Shown here one piece after another: positions 8,366 to 17,034 of a stretch of DNA of 64,000 nt. The stretch comes from Chondromyces crocatus (lineage in GTDB: Bacteria > Myxococcota_A > Polyangia > Polyangiales > Polyangiaceae), in contig NZ_CP012159.1 in assembly GCF_001189295.1 (NCBI RefSeq), positions 8,416,501 to 8,480,500 of the forward strand, written 5' to 3'. Both the position numbers and the translations under genes were made by a program. The number at the start of each line of letters is the position of its first letter. Positions within the stretch are counted from its first letter, which is position 1. The notes under the pieces were generated by a model, which made no database searches, was not told where the DNA came from, and saw only the letters and a program-made list of their open reading frames with translations.

Positions 8366-9742
8366 ATGATGCCCAACCTCGGCTCCTCCACACGCTTGAA
8401 GATCGATTTCGCTCAGGCGAGCGATCCCGGTCGCGATCCCAACAAACAGGTCAACGAAGACTCCTGTGGTGTCGCAGAGACCGGCCTGGGTCACCTGGCC
8501 GTGCTCTGCGACGGGATGGGAGGGCATCACGGGGGGCGAGAGGCGAGCCGCACCGCCATCCAGACCATCTTCGAGGTGGTCGAGCGGGCCACGCCAGGCA
8601 CGCCCCCCGGCGCCACCCTGAAGGTCGCCATCGAGGAAGCTGGACGACGGGTCTTCCAGCTCGGGGGCCCGATCGAGAACCGGGGTCGCCCAGGCTCGAC
8701 CGTCGTCGCCATGCTCCTGCACGATCGGGGTGTGGACGTCGCCCACGTGGGCGACAGCCGTGCCTACGTGATCCGCGCGGGCCAGATCTACCCGCTGACC
8801 CGCGATCACTCGATGGTCCAGAGCCTGATCGACGCCGGCATGATCACCGAGAAGCAGGCCATCGGACACCCGGACGCGAACAAGATCACCCGCGCGCTCG
8901 GCATGAAGCCCGAGGTCGATGTCGAGGTGCGACCGGAGTCCATGGAGCTGTACCCGGGCGACCTGCTCCTGACGAGCAGCGACGGGCTCACCGATCTCGC
9001 GCTCAACGACGACATCCTCGGCTGTGTCAGGCAAGCGCTCGCCTCCGGCACGCTGGAGCACGCCTGTCAGATGCTCGTGCAGATGGCCAACGACCGAGGT
9101 GGCCACGACAACATCACCGTGCAGCTTGCCCGCGTCGTCGAGACCGGGGGACGCCGCATGACCGTGCCCGGCGAGCCCGCTGCGATCCAGCACGCCATGG
9201 GGCCCGAGCCCACGATGCCGGCGACCGACGCCCCCATCCCAGCCGGGCCGACCGTCCCCTGGAGCGCGGCCCCGCCGACGGAGCCCGAAGGCCTCGCCGT
9301 CCGCCCCACCGAGGTGGGCTCCCCCTCGCTCGCCGACCTGCACCCAGGCGGAGGCCATGCACCGCCCCACCGACCGCAGATGGCCACCGACGGCCGCGCC
9401 TCTCGGCCGGGGCACGGCGCGCATGCCCACCTCGGACAGTACCGAGCCGAGCACGCCCCAGGTGGCCTCCCGCTGCCACCACCTGCGACCGCCGGCTACG
9501 TCGCGGCAGCGCTGAACGGTGATCCGGCCCGAGGCGCCCATGGCGGCGCTGCAGGCCCGAACCATGGCCCCGCCGTCGCGGCCCACCGCCCCCACATCCC
9601 CGATACGACCTTGAACGAGGCCGGCCACCGAGCGCCCGAGCGCCAGCCCCCTCGAGGGGGCATCGTGCTCCTGATCATCGGCGTGTCGGCCGTGATCGCC
9701 GTGCTGCTCGTGATGATCCTCTGGGCCGTGCTGCCTCGCTGA
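8366..9742 (+). CDS. PP2C-family Ser/Thr phosphatase with C-terminal TM anchor
   Basis: The protein has 458 residues. The PP2C (PPM) catalytic domain spans about 12-255. Metal-binding motifs are present: NEDS, LCDGMGGHHGG, GDSRAYVI, LTSSDGLTD and GGHDN. These enzymes remove phosphate from Ser/Thr residues placed by Hanks-type kinases. A long Pro/Ala/His-rich linker (about 265-430) precedes a final TM helix (GIVLLIIGVSAVIAVLLVMI), so the domain is tethered at the inner membrane. It lies 35 nt after the VWA-FHA gene and is probably in the same transcript. It likely opposes a kinase whose products the neighbouring FHA domains read. Confidence 0.92.
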   Translation: MMPNLGSSTRLKIDFAQASDPGRDPNKQVNEDSCGVAETGLGHLAVLCDGMGGHHGGREASRTAIQTIFEVVERATPGTPPGATLKVAIEEAGRRVFQLGGPIENRGRPGSTVVAMLLHDRGVDVAHVGDSRAYVIRAGQIYPLTRDHSMVQSLIDAGMITEKQAIGHPDANKITRALGMKPEVDVEVRPESMELYPGDLLLTSSDGLTDLALNDDILGCVRQALASGTLEHACQMLVQMANDRGGHDNITVQLARVVETGGRRMTVPGEPAAIQHAMGPEPTMPATDAPIPAGPTVPWSAAPPTEPEGLAVRPTEVGSPSLADLHPGGGHAPPHRPQMATDGRASRPGHGAHAHLGQYRAEHAPGGLPLPPPATAGYVAAALNGDPARGAHGGAAGPNHGPAVAAHRPHIPDTTLNEAGHRAPERQPPRGGIVLLIIGVSAVIAVLLVMILWAVLPR

Positions 9743-9767
9743 CGAACGCCTGAAGCGTCCACCGACA

Positions 9768-9799
9768 CGTGCTGCGGGCCCTCGCGCGCCCGCAGCACG
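9768..9799 (+). terminator. Strong 12-bp hairpin between PP2C and FHA-ABC genes
   Basis: CGTGCTGCGGGC and its exact reverse complement GCCCGCAGCACG flank an 8-nt loop. The hairpin starts 25 nt after the PP2C stop and 93 nt before the ABC gene. It has no T-run. It could end the upstream transcript or act as an attenuator or mRNA-stability element. Confidence 0.5.
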
Positions 9800-9891
9800 C
9801 AGGTGCGAGCCCCCCCCACCGCCTGGCTCGCTGCCCGCGTCGTGCGCTTCTCCTTGCCGCTCCCGGCAGCTTGTGATGAAACCCGCCAGCT

Positions 9892-12800
9892 ATGATCCCT
9901 GGGGCTGGAAAGCAGAGCATCACCATCGGGAGTGCACCCAACGCGGACGTGGTGCTCTCCGGGCCGGGGGTACTACCGGAGCACGCCCGCATCATCCATC
10001 AGGGTGGCGGCAAGCTCACCTTCGTTTGCGGCTCTGGCCCAGCGACGGCCAACGGCCGCCAGCTCGTGCCAGGCGAACAGGTCGCGTTCGACTTCCGCAC
10101 CCAGTTCTTCGCCGGCCAGACGCCCATCCCGCTCAGCCACCCGGCCATCACCCTGATGCTCGCGACCCCTGGCAACGTCACCGCGCCCGCGGGCCAGGTC
10201 ATCATCGGTCGCGACCCGACGCGCGCCTCGCTGGTCCTCCAGCACCCCAGCGTCTCCAGCCAGCACGCCACCATCCAGCTCGACCGGATGATGGCCGTCG
10301 ATCACAGCTCGACCAGCGGCACCTACGTCGGCACGCAGCGCATCGCGCCCAACAGCCCGACCCCGGTCGACCCCCAGGGCGTCGTCGCCTTCGGCCCCGT
10401 CCCGGTTCAGCTCAGCCTCCTGATGCAGATCGCCCAGGGTTCGCGCGGCTCCGCCCCGCCTCCCGGCCAGGGCGCCGCGCAGCCTGCGGGCTCGGCACCT
10501 CCGGCGGCGGCAGCCGCCCCTGGAACGGCGCTGGTCCCGGCCATGAGCCACATGTCTTCTGCCCCTGCCGCGGGCGCGCCGGCCAAGAAGAACAAGACCG
10601 TCCTCGGCCACCTCGACTTCTCCGCTGGCGGCAACAGCGTCAAGCGCATCGGCCGCACCCCGGACAACGACATCGTGCTCGCGCACGCCCAGGTGTCCAG
10701 CAGCCACGCCCTGCTGCACTCGATCAACGGCCAGCTCTTCATCGAGGACCGCGGCAGCGCCAACGGCACCTACGTCCGCGGCAACCGCCTCGCCCCGGGC
10801 CAGAAGATCCCCGTCCAGAATGGCGAGAAGATCTACATCGGCCCGATGCCCCTCCAGATCGAGGTCGGCGGCGCCGGTGCCGTCGAGCTGGTCCAGGAGG
10901 AGTACGCCCCCGATCGCTGGGCAGGCCGCCCCCTCTACGAGATCGAAGCGTGGAGCCTCCGCCTCGAGGTCCCGGACCGCGACAACCCCGCCGTCCAGAA
11001 GACCCTCCTCGACGACATCTCCTTCAAGGCCCTCCCCGGCGACATGATCGCCCTCATGGGGCCCTCGGGTGCCGGCAAGACCACCCTCTTGCTCACGCTG
11101 AACGGCTACCTCCCGCCCACCAGCGGCGTCGTCCGGATCAACGGCGAGGACCTCTACAACATCTACGACACGCTCCGCGGATCCATCGGGTACGTCCCTC
11201 AGGACGACCTGGTGCACCCCGAGCTCACCGTCTGGGAAGCCGTCCGCTACAGCGCCAAGTTCCGCCTGCCACCCGACTACTCCGAGGAAGAGATCAACGC
11301 GCGCGTCGAGCAGACCATCAAGGATCTCGGCCTCGACACGGTGAAGAACCTCCAGATCGGCAAGCCCGAGAAGAAGGTCCTCAGCGGTGGCCAGCGCAAG
11401 CGCGTCAACATCGCCCTCGAGCTGGTGACCGATCCCGTCATCCTCTTCCTCGATGAGCCCACCTCCGGCCTCGCCGCCGACGACACCACGGCGCTCATCA
11501 ACCTCCTTCACGACCTCACCAAGGCCACCGGCAAGACGATCATCATGACGATCCATCAGCCGGCGAAGGACGAGTTCGAGAAATTCAGCCACGCGCTGAT
11601 CATGGGTTTCGGCGGCATCCCCATGTTCTTCGGGCCCACCAGCCCCGACTCCTACCGGTTCTTCGGCACCTGGAAGCAGCGCCAGGGCCAGTCGAACGAC
11701 ATCGACAACCCGCGCGACATGTTCGAGATGCTCGCCCAGCGCGAGCGCCCCATCTTCGACCAGCTCAAAGCCCGGGATCCAAACACACCACGCGGCGAAG
11801 CCAGACGCCTCGCCGCGCTCGAGTGGCGGCGGGAGTTCTTCAGCGACAGCAACTCGACCTACCTCAAGATGTACTCCGGGCGCCGCGCCGTCGGCACCGG
11901 CCAGGGCCAGCGTGGCCTCCCCCCTGGACGCACGCAGACCTCGGGACAGCTCCGGCTCCTCCTGTCCCGCTACTTCAAGATCAAGGTCAGAGACACGGCT
12001 GGAACGGCGATCATGCTGCTCCAGGCGCCCATCATCGGCATCCTCCTCGCCATCGTCTTCGGCGGCCAGGAGAAGGCCATCCCTGCCTGGTGCCTCGGCG
12101 CGCTGCAGGAGCTCGGCCGCAAGACGGGCGACGAAGGCGCCGGCGCCGACGTCATCAAGACCATGACGGCCACCGGCGACAACACCGGGGCCATCTTCTT
12201 CCTCGTCGTCGCTGCCGTCTGGTTCGGGACGTCCAACGCCGCCCGCGAGATCGTCAGCGAGCGCGCCATCTACATGCGCGAGCGCATGGTGAACCTCGGG
12301 CTCATCAATTACGTCCTGTCCAAGTATCTCCTCCTCGCCGTCTTCTGCATCGTGCAGTGCACGATCCTCCTGGCGATCGTCTTCTTCACCCTCGGATTCC
12401 AGGGCGGCGGAGAGGCGTTCCTCTTGCAGCTCGCCTCCCTCGTGGCCACCTCGCTGAGCGCCGTCGCGCTGGGGCTCCTGCTCTCGACCGTCGTCTCCTC
12501 CTCGGAGGCCGCCATGGCCCTCACGCCCATCGCGCTCATCCCGCAGGTCGTGCTGGGCGGGCTGATGGTCCCCATGACGACCGTCCCGCACCTCAAGATG
12601 CTGATGCAGGTCATCCCGGCGCGCTGGGGCTTCGAGGGTGCGGTGGCCACCGAGCGCAAGGCCCTGGTGAACGACCCCGCCTGGGTCATCGACCTCCAGC
12701 GTGGCGAGACGAGCCCGCCGGACTTCATCGAGGCCGGGAAGTTCAAGTGCGCCCTCGCCCAGATGGCCTCCGACACCTACGCCGGCGCCTGGGGCTTCAC

Positions 12801-12903
12801 CTCCTACGAGAAAACCTGGCTCCCCTTCATGGTCCTCGGCGGGTCGACGGCCGCCCTGCTCGTGGTGCTGAGCCTCATCCTGAAGCGCCGTGACCCGGTG
12901 TGA
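9892..12903 (+). CDS. ABCG-type ABC transporter with three N-terminal FHA domains
   Basis: The protein has 1003 residues. An FHA-like fold at about 5-90 is degenerate. Two clear FHA domains follow: about 95-180 (VIIGRDPTRASLVL, SSQHATIQL, SGTYVGTQR) and about 245-325 (IGRTPDNDIVLAH, SSSHALLHS, SANGTYVRGN). The ATPase has Walker A GPSGAGKT (390-397), signature LSGGQ (497-501) and Walker B VILFLDE (516-522). An ABC2-type membrane domain fills about 690-1003 in the ATPase-then-membrane order of ABCG half-transporters. The substrate is unknown. FHA domains imply control by phospho-Thr partners, fitting the PP2C and VWA-FHA genes upstream. Confidence 0.92.
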   Translation: MIPGAGKQSITIGSAPNADVVLSGPGVLPEHARIIHQGGGKLTFVCGSGPATANGRQLVPGEQVAFDFRTQFFAGQTPIPLSHPAITLMLATPGNVTAPAGQVIIGRDPTRASLVLQHPSVSSQHATIQLDRMMAVDHSSTSGTYVGTQRIAPNSPTPVDPQGVVAFGPVPVQLSLLMQIAQGSRGSAPPPGQGAAQPAGSAPPAAAAAPGTALVPAMSHMSSAPAAGAPAKKNKTVLGHLDFSAGGNSVKRIGRTPDNDIVLAHAQVSSSHALLHSINGQLFIEDRGSANGTYVRGNRLAPGQKIPVQNGEKIYIGPMPLQIEVGGAGAVELVQEEYAPDRWAGRPLYEIEAWSLRLEVPDRDNPAVQKTLLDDISFKALPGDMIALMGPSGAGKTTLLLTLNGYLPPTSGVVRINGEDLYNIYDTLRGSIGYVPQDDLVHPELTVWEAVRYSAKFRLPPDYSEEEINARVEQTIKDLGLDTVKNLQIGKPEKKVLSGGQRKRVNIALELVTDPVILFLDEPTSGLAADDTTALINLLHDLTKATGKTIIMTIHQPAKDEFEKFSHALIMGFGGIPMFFGPTSPDSYRFFGTWKQRQGQSNDIDNPRDMFEMLAQRERPIFDQLKARDPNTPRGEARRLAALEWRREFFSDSNSTYLKMYSGRRAVGTGQGQRGLPPGRTQTSGQLRLLLSRYFKIKVRDTAGTAIMLLQAPIIGILLAIVFGGQEKAIPAWCLGALQELGRKTGDEGAGADVIKTMTATGDNTGAIFFLVVAAVWFGTSNAAREIVSERAIYMRERMVNLGLINYVLSKYLLLAVFCIVQCTILLAIVFFTLGFQGGGEAFLLQLASLVATSLSAVALGLLLSTVVSSSEAAMALTPIALIPQVVLGGLMVPMTTVPHLKMLMQVIPARWGFEGAVATERKALVNDPAWVIDLQRGETSPPDFIEAGKFKCALAQMASDTYAGAWGFTSYEKTWLPFMVLGGSTAALLVVLSLILKRRDPV

Positions 12904-12908
12904 TCTGA

Positions 12909-15701
12909 GTGGTTCTCGTGCACAGGTCTGAAGCGCGGCAACAGAGGTGCCGCACACCTCCCAGCAAGCCCGCCGGTCGCCTCGGCGTCACCGCGTGCTT
13001 GCTCGCGCTCCTGACCACCTCGGCGTCCCCCGCCCTGGCCCAGCAGCCTTCCCCTCCGGCCAGCGGCTCGGCGCCACCAGCGTCGCCCACCGCGGCGCAG
13101 GCTCACGCCGACGCGCCAGCCTCCCCGGACGGTGCCAAAGACCAGCCCACACCGCCCGTCGCGAAGAACTACGTCCCGCCGGACTACCCACCGGAGGCCA
13201 GGGCGGCCGGCAAGGAAGCCACCGTCACCCTCCAGCTCGACATCAATCGCGACGGCAAGGTCCTGCGCGCCGTGGTCGTCGAGCCGGCTGGACATGGCTT
13301 CGACGAGGCCGCGACGGCCGCCGCCGAGAAGCTCGACTTCGAGCCCGCCCGCAAGCCTGACGGGACCCCGTTCGCCGCCCGCATCCTTTACCGCTACACG
13401 TTCAGCCTCGAACCCGAGAAACCCAAGGACGATCCCGCCACCGAGCCACGCGAGCCTGGCGTCTCGACCCAGCGCCTCAGCGGCATCGTCCTCGCAGAAG
13501 GCGAGATCCCCCTCGCGGGTGCCAGCGTCACCCTGACCCCGTCCCAGGCTGACGCGAGCCCCCTCGCCCTGACCACCGACGAGACCGGCGTCTTCGCCTT
13601 CCCCACCATCCCTCCGGGGAAGTACCGCCTCGCCATCACCATGCCCGGCTTCGACCCGCTGGAGGTGCTCGAAGAGGTCGCCCCTGGTGAGCAGATCGAG
13701 GTCAAGTACCGCCTGCTTCCCGTGGGTGACGGCCTCGAGGTCACCGTGCGCGGAAAGCGCCCCCCGCGCGAGGTCACCAAGCGGACCATCGAACAGCGCG
13801 AACTCCTGCGCATTCCCGGCACGAACGGCGATGCGCTCCGCTCCCTGCAGAACCTCCCTGGCGTCGCGCGTCCCCCGGCCATCGCCGGCATCCTCATCGT
13901 CCGCGGCTCCTCCCCTCAGGACACACAGACCTTCATCGACGGCACGCCGGTCCCGTTGATCTACCACTTCGGCGGCCTCTCCTCGGTCGTGCCGACCGAG
14001 ATGCTGGAGAAGATCGACTTCTACCCCGGCAACTTCGGTGCCCAGTTCGGCCGCGGCATGGGCGGCATCGTCGATGTGGCTTTGCGCTCGCCCAAGGAAG
14101 ACCGCATCCACGGCCTCGCCCAGGTCGATCTCATCGATGCCCGCGTCCTCGTCGAAGGCCCCGTCCCCTTCCTGAAGGGCGTCCGCTTCGCCGCCGCAGG
14201 GCGCCGCAGCTACGTCGACGCCTGGCTCGGGCCGGCCCTCACCGCGGCTGGCGCCGGCGTCACCCAGGCCCCCGTCTACTACGACTACCAGTTCATGCTG
14301 GAGGCCGACGTCACGCCCTCCGCGCGCCTCCGCCTCACCTACTTCGGTTCGGACGACGCCCTCGAGCTGCTCATCGACGAGCCTTCGCCCAACGAGCCCG
14401 CCCTCACCGGCAACATCGGCCTCCACACCGCCTTCCAGCGGCTACAGCTCCGCTACGACCACGAGCTGACCGACAAGGATCGCCTCGCAGGGGTCATCGC
14501 GTTCGGCAAAGAGGACCTCGATTTCGGCCTCGGGCCTTTCTATTTCCTCCTCGACAACCTCTCCGTCTCCGGGCGCCTCGAGTATACCCGTCGCTTCTTC
14601 CAGGGCGTCACGCTCAACACCGGCCTCGACATCGTCTGGAACGACGCCACGGTGAACCTCCGCGCCCCGGCACCCGGGCGTCCCGGCGAGCCGCCAAACC
14701 AGCCCTTCTCCACACGCACCGTGCAGGAGCTGTCGGTGAGCAACGTCCTCTACCGACCGGCCGCCTACGCCGAGCTGGAACTCGTCCCCACCCCGCGCGC
14801 CCGCCTCGTCCCGGGCCTGCGCGTCGACTACGCCAAGGACACGCAGCAGTGGACGGTGAGCCCCCGCTTCAGCGGCCGCTACGACATCGTCCAGGGCTTC
14901 CCGCGCACCACGGCCAAGGGCGGCGTCGGCATGTACCACCAGCCCCCGCAGCCGCAGGAGGTCATCCCCCCCCTCGGCAGCCCCAACCTGCGCTCCAACC
15001 AGGCGATCCACTATTCCGCCGGCGTCGAGCAGGAGATCACCCGCCAGGTCGAGGTCTCTGGCGAGATGTTCTACAAGCAGCTCGACTCGCTCGTCATCGG
15101 CACCCCGCAAGAGAACGGCAGCGGCACCGAGTACAAGAACCTCGCCTCGGGGCAGGTCGTCGGCGGCGAGTTCCTTCTCAAGTACAAGCCCGACGACCGC
15201 TTCTTCGGCTGGGCCGCGTACACCCTCTCCCGCGCCACCCGCACCGATCGCCCTGGCGAACCACCGCGCCTGCTCAACTTCGATCAGACGCACATCCTCA
15301 CGGTGCTCGGCAGCTACCGTCTGGGCCACGGCTGGGAGTTCGGCGCGCGCTTCCGCCTCGTCTCCGGCAACCTGACCACGCCCAGCGTCTGCAACGTGCA
15401 GGATGTCACCTGCGATCCCGCACGAACCAACGCGCTGTACCACGCGCCGAGCGGCGTCTACACGCCCATCCCCTTGACGGGACCGGGCAGCGAGCGCCTG
15501 CCGATCTTCCACCAGCTCGACCTGCGCATCGACAAGCGGTGGAAGTTCACGAACTGGCAGCTCTCCGCCTACCTCGACGTCCAGAATGTCTACAACAACC
15601 AGAACACCGAAGGCATTCAGTACAACTTCAACTACACGGCGCGGCAATTCGTCTCCGGCCTGCCCATCCTCCCGAGCATCGGCATGAGAGGAGAGTTCTA
15701 G
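12909..15701 (+). CDS. TonB-dependent receptor with fused TonB C-terminal domain
   Basis: The protein has about 930 residues. A signal peptide (CLLALLTTSASPALAQQ) is followed by a Pro-rich stretch and a TonB C-terminal-like domain (about 70-160, PPDYPPEARAAGKEATVTLQ). A carboxypeptidase-regulatory-like Ig fold follows (about 190-265), then a plug domain (LRSLQNLPGVARPPAIAGILIVRG, about 300-400) and a barrel ending in a C-terminal Phe (RGEF). It is an outer membrane active-transport channel of unknown ligand. The start is 5 nt after the ABC stop. GTG 12909 is tentative; GTG 12918 is an alternative. The partner gene follows 3 nt downstream. Confidence 0.88.
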   Translation: MVLVHRSEARQQRCRTPPSKPAGRLGVTACLLALLTTSASPALAQQPSPPASGSAPPASPTAAQAHADAPASPDGAKDQPTPPVAKNYVPPDYPPEARAAGKEATVTLQLDINRDGKVLRAVVVEPAGHGFDEAATAAAEKLDFEPARKPDGTPFAARILYRYTFSLEPEKPKDDPATEPREPGVSTQRLSGIVLAEGEIPLAGASVTLTPSQADASPLALTTDETGVFAFPTIPPGKYRLAITMPGFDPLEVLEEVAPGEQIEVKYRLLPVGDGLEVTVRGKRPPREVTKRTIEQRELLRIPGTNGDALRSLQNLPGVARPPAIAGILIVRGSSPQDTQTFIDGTPVPLIYHFGGLSSVVPTEMLEKIDFYPGNFGAQFGRGMGGIVDVALRSPKEDRIHGLAQVDLIDARVLVEGPVPFLKGVRFAAAGRRSYVDAWLGPALTAAGAGVTQAPVYYDYQFMLEADVTPSARLRLTYFGSDDALELLIDEPSPNEPALTGNIGLHTAFQRLQLRYDHELTDKDRLAGVIAFGKEDLDFGLGPFYFLLDNLSVSGRLEYTRRFFQGVTLNTGLDIVWNDATVNLRAPAPGRPGEPPNQPFSTRTVQELSVSNVLYRPAAYAELELVPTPRARLVPGLRVDYAKDTQQWTVSPRFSGRYDIVQGFPRTTAKGGVGMYHQPPQPQEVIPPLGSPNLRSNQAIHYSAGVEQEITRQVEVSGEMFYKQLDSLVIGTPQENGSGTEYKNLASGQVVGGEFLLKYKPDDRFFGWAAYTLSRATRTDRPGEPPRLLNFDQTHILTVLGSYRLGHGWEFGARFRLVSGNLTTPSVCNVQDVTCDPARTNALYHAPSGVYTPIPLTGPGSERLPIFHQLDLRIDKRWKFTNWQLSAYLDVQNVYNNQNTEGIQYNFNYTARQFVSGLPILPSIGMRGEF

Positions 15702-15704
15702 CCC

Positions 15705-16805
15705 ATGAGCGCGCGCACCCCTGCATCACCACGCCGCTCCTCTCGGAGAGGACGCCTGCTCCGACCGCTCCTCGGCGTGCTCGCGGCCGGCATGCTGGTC
15801 GCTCCTGCCATCGGTGCAGGCTGCGCCGCCGGCTTCACGCCACCGAGCGAGATCGAGACGCTGCGCATCTTCGCCGTGACCGCGAGCCAGCCCTACGCGC
15901 AGCCAGGCGACGAGGTGACGCTCACCATGAGCTACCACGACGGCCTCATCGCACCGGATGAGAGTGCGCGCCCCATCCAGATCGTGTGGCTGCGCAACTG
16001 CATCAACCCTCCTGGCGACCAGTATTACGGCTGCTACCCGCAGCTCGCCGAGCTCTTCGCCGCGATCGGCTCGGGACAACAGCCACCTCCAGGCACGATG
16101 GGCATCGGGCCCGAGTTCACGTTCAACGTCCGGGAAGACATCCTCGACAACCGGGAGCGGCCCGAGGTCGGCCCCCTGTACGGCACCGAGTACGTCTTCT
16201 TCGTCGCCTGCGCCGGACGCCTCGGCCCCGTGCAAGATCCAGGAGGCCGCGCCGGCTCCTTCCCGATCGGCTGCTTCGACGACGAAGGGCGCCGGCTCGG
16301 CGCCGACAGCTTCATCCCGGGTTACACGCAGATCTATGCCTTCGATGATGGCCGCACCAACGAGAACCCGGTGGCGACCGGGATCAGGCTGAACGACGAA
16401 GAGATCGTCGAAGACTTCTCCCTCATCCCCTCGGTCCCCCTCTGCCCCATCCCCGAGGAAGAGCGACGGATGACCGGGTGCAGCGCCGCCGACCCCATCG
16501 CGGAGTGCACCACGCACGAACTCAACGTCATCGTGGATCGAGATCGGCTCGCCGAGATCGATCCTGATGGCGAGACCCTCGACGGCAAACAGCTCACCGA
16601 GGTCGTCTGGGTCAACTACTACACGGACCAAGGCGAGCTGCGCGCCGACACCCAGCTCGTGAACGACGCCGTGAACGGCTTCAACCCCGACACCCAGGCC
16701 ACCTGGATCCCACCGCCAGAGCCCGGCATCGCCACCATCTGGGCCGTGCTCCGCGACGCCCGCGGCGGCTCCTCCGTCGTCCAGCGCCGCATCCGCGTCG
16801 AGTGA
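15705..16805 (+). CDS. Exported protein, partner of the TonB-dependent receptor
   Basis: The protein has 366 residues. A basic N-region and hydrophobic core (LLGVLAAGMLVAPAIGAGC) form a signal peptide. The Cys after AIGAG could be lipidated, though the lipobox is not classic. The mature part has paired Cys (NCINPPGDQYYGC, LCPIP...GCSA) and Ig-like features near the end (GIATIWAVLRDARGGSSVVQRRIRV). It lies 3 nt behind the receptor gene, so the two are surely co-transcribed. By analogy with other receptor/lipoprotein pairs it may be a surface-exposed ligand-binding partner. That role is inference, and I recognise no family. Confidence 0.75.
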   Translation: MSARTPASPRRSSRRGRLLRPLLGVLAAGMLVAPAIGAGCAAGFTPPSEIETLRIFAVTASQPYAQPGDEVTLTMSYHDGLIAPDESARPIQIVWLRNCINPPGDQYYGCYPQLAELFAAIGSGQQPPPGTMGIGPEFTFNVREDILDNRERPEVGPLYGTEYVFFVACAGRLGPVQDPGGRAGSFPIGCFDDEGRRLGADSFIPGYTQIYAFDDGRTNENPVATGIRLNDEEIVEDFSLIPSVPLCPIPEEERRMTGCSAADPIAECTTHELNVIVDRDRLAEIDPDGETLDGKQLTEVVWVNYYTDQGELRADTQLVNDAVNGFNPDTQATWIPPPEPGIATIWAVLRDARGGSSVVQRRIRVE

Positions 16806-16818
16806 GGCGCTGACCAGC

Positions 16819-16833
16819 GGAGCGTCGCGCTCC
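16819..16833 (+). terminator. Small hairpin after the receptor operon
   Basis: A perfect 6-bp stem (GGAGCG / CGCTCC) with a 3-nt loop lies 14 nt after the stop codon and is followed by a C-run. It is a short candidate terminator supported mainly by position. Confidence 0.35.
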
Positions 16834-17034
16834 CCCGCCCTCCTCCTGCCGATGGCGCTCTCGCATTGTCGTGCTGTCGCCGACTCTGCCATCGACCTGC
16901 TGAGAAACGGTGCGCCACGGTCTCGCGCATCACCTTCCGACGAACGCGACCCGACCTCGACATGGCGCCGCCAGGGGCAGAGGCGACGCAACCCTGCGGA
17001 AGTGCTAACCGCAAGGCGTGGCACACCGAGCGCT

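Noticed and set aside
9973-12957. Near-1000-aa minus-strand frame opposite the FHA-ABC gene
   Set aside because: It is a codon-bias shadow (Val/Asp/Gly/Glu/Arg-rich) with no recognisable domains, whereas the plus-strand frame has complete ABC and FHA motifs.
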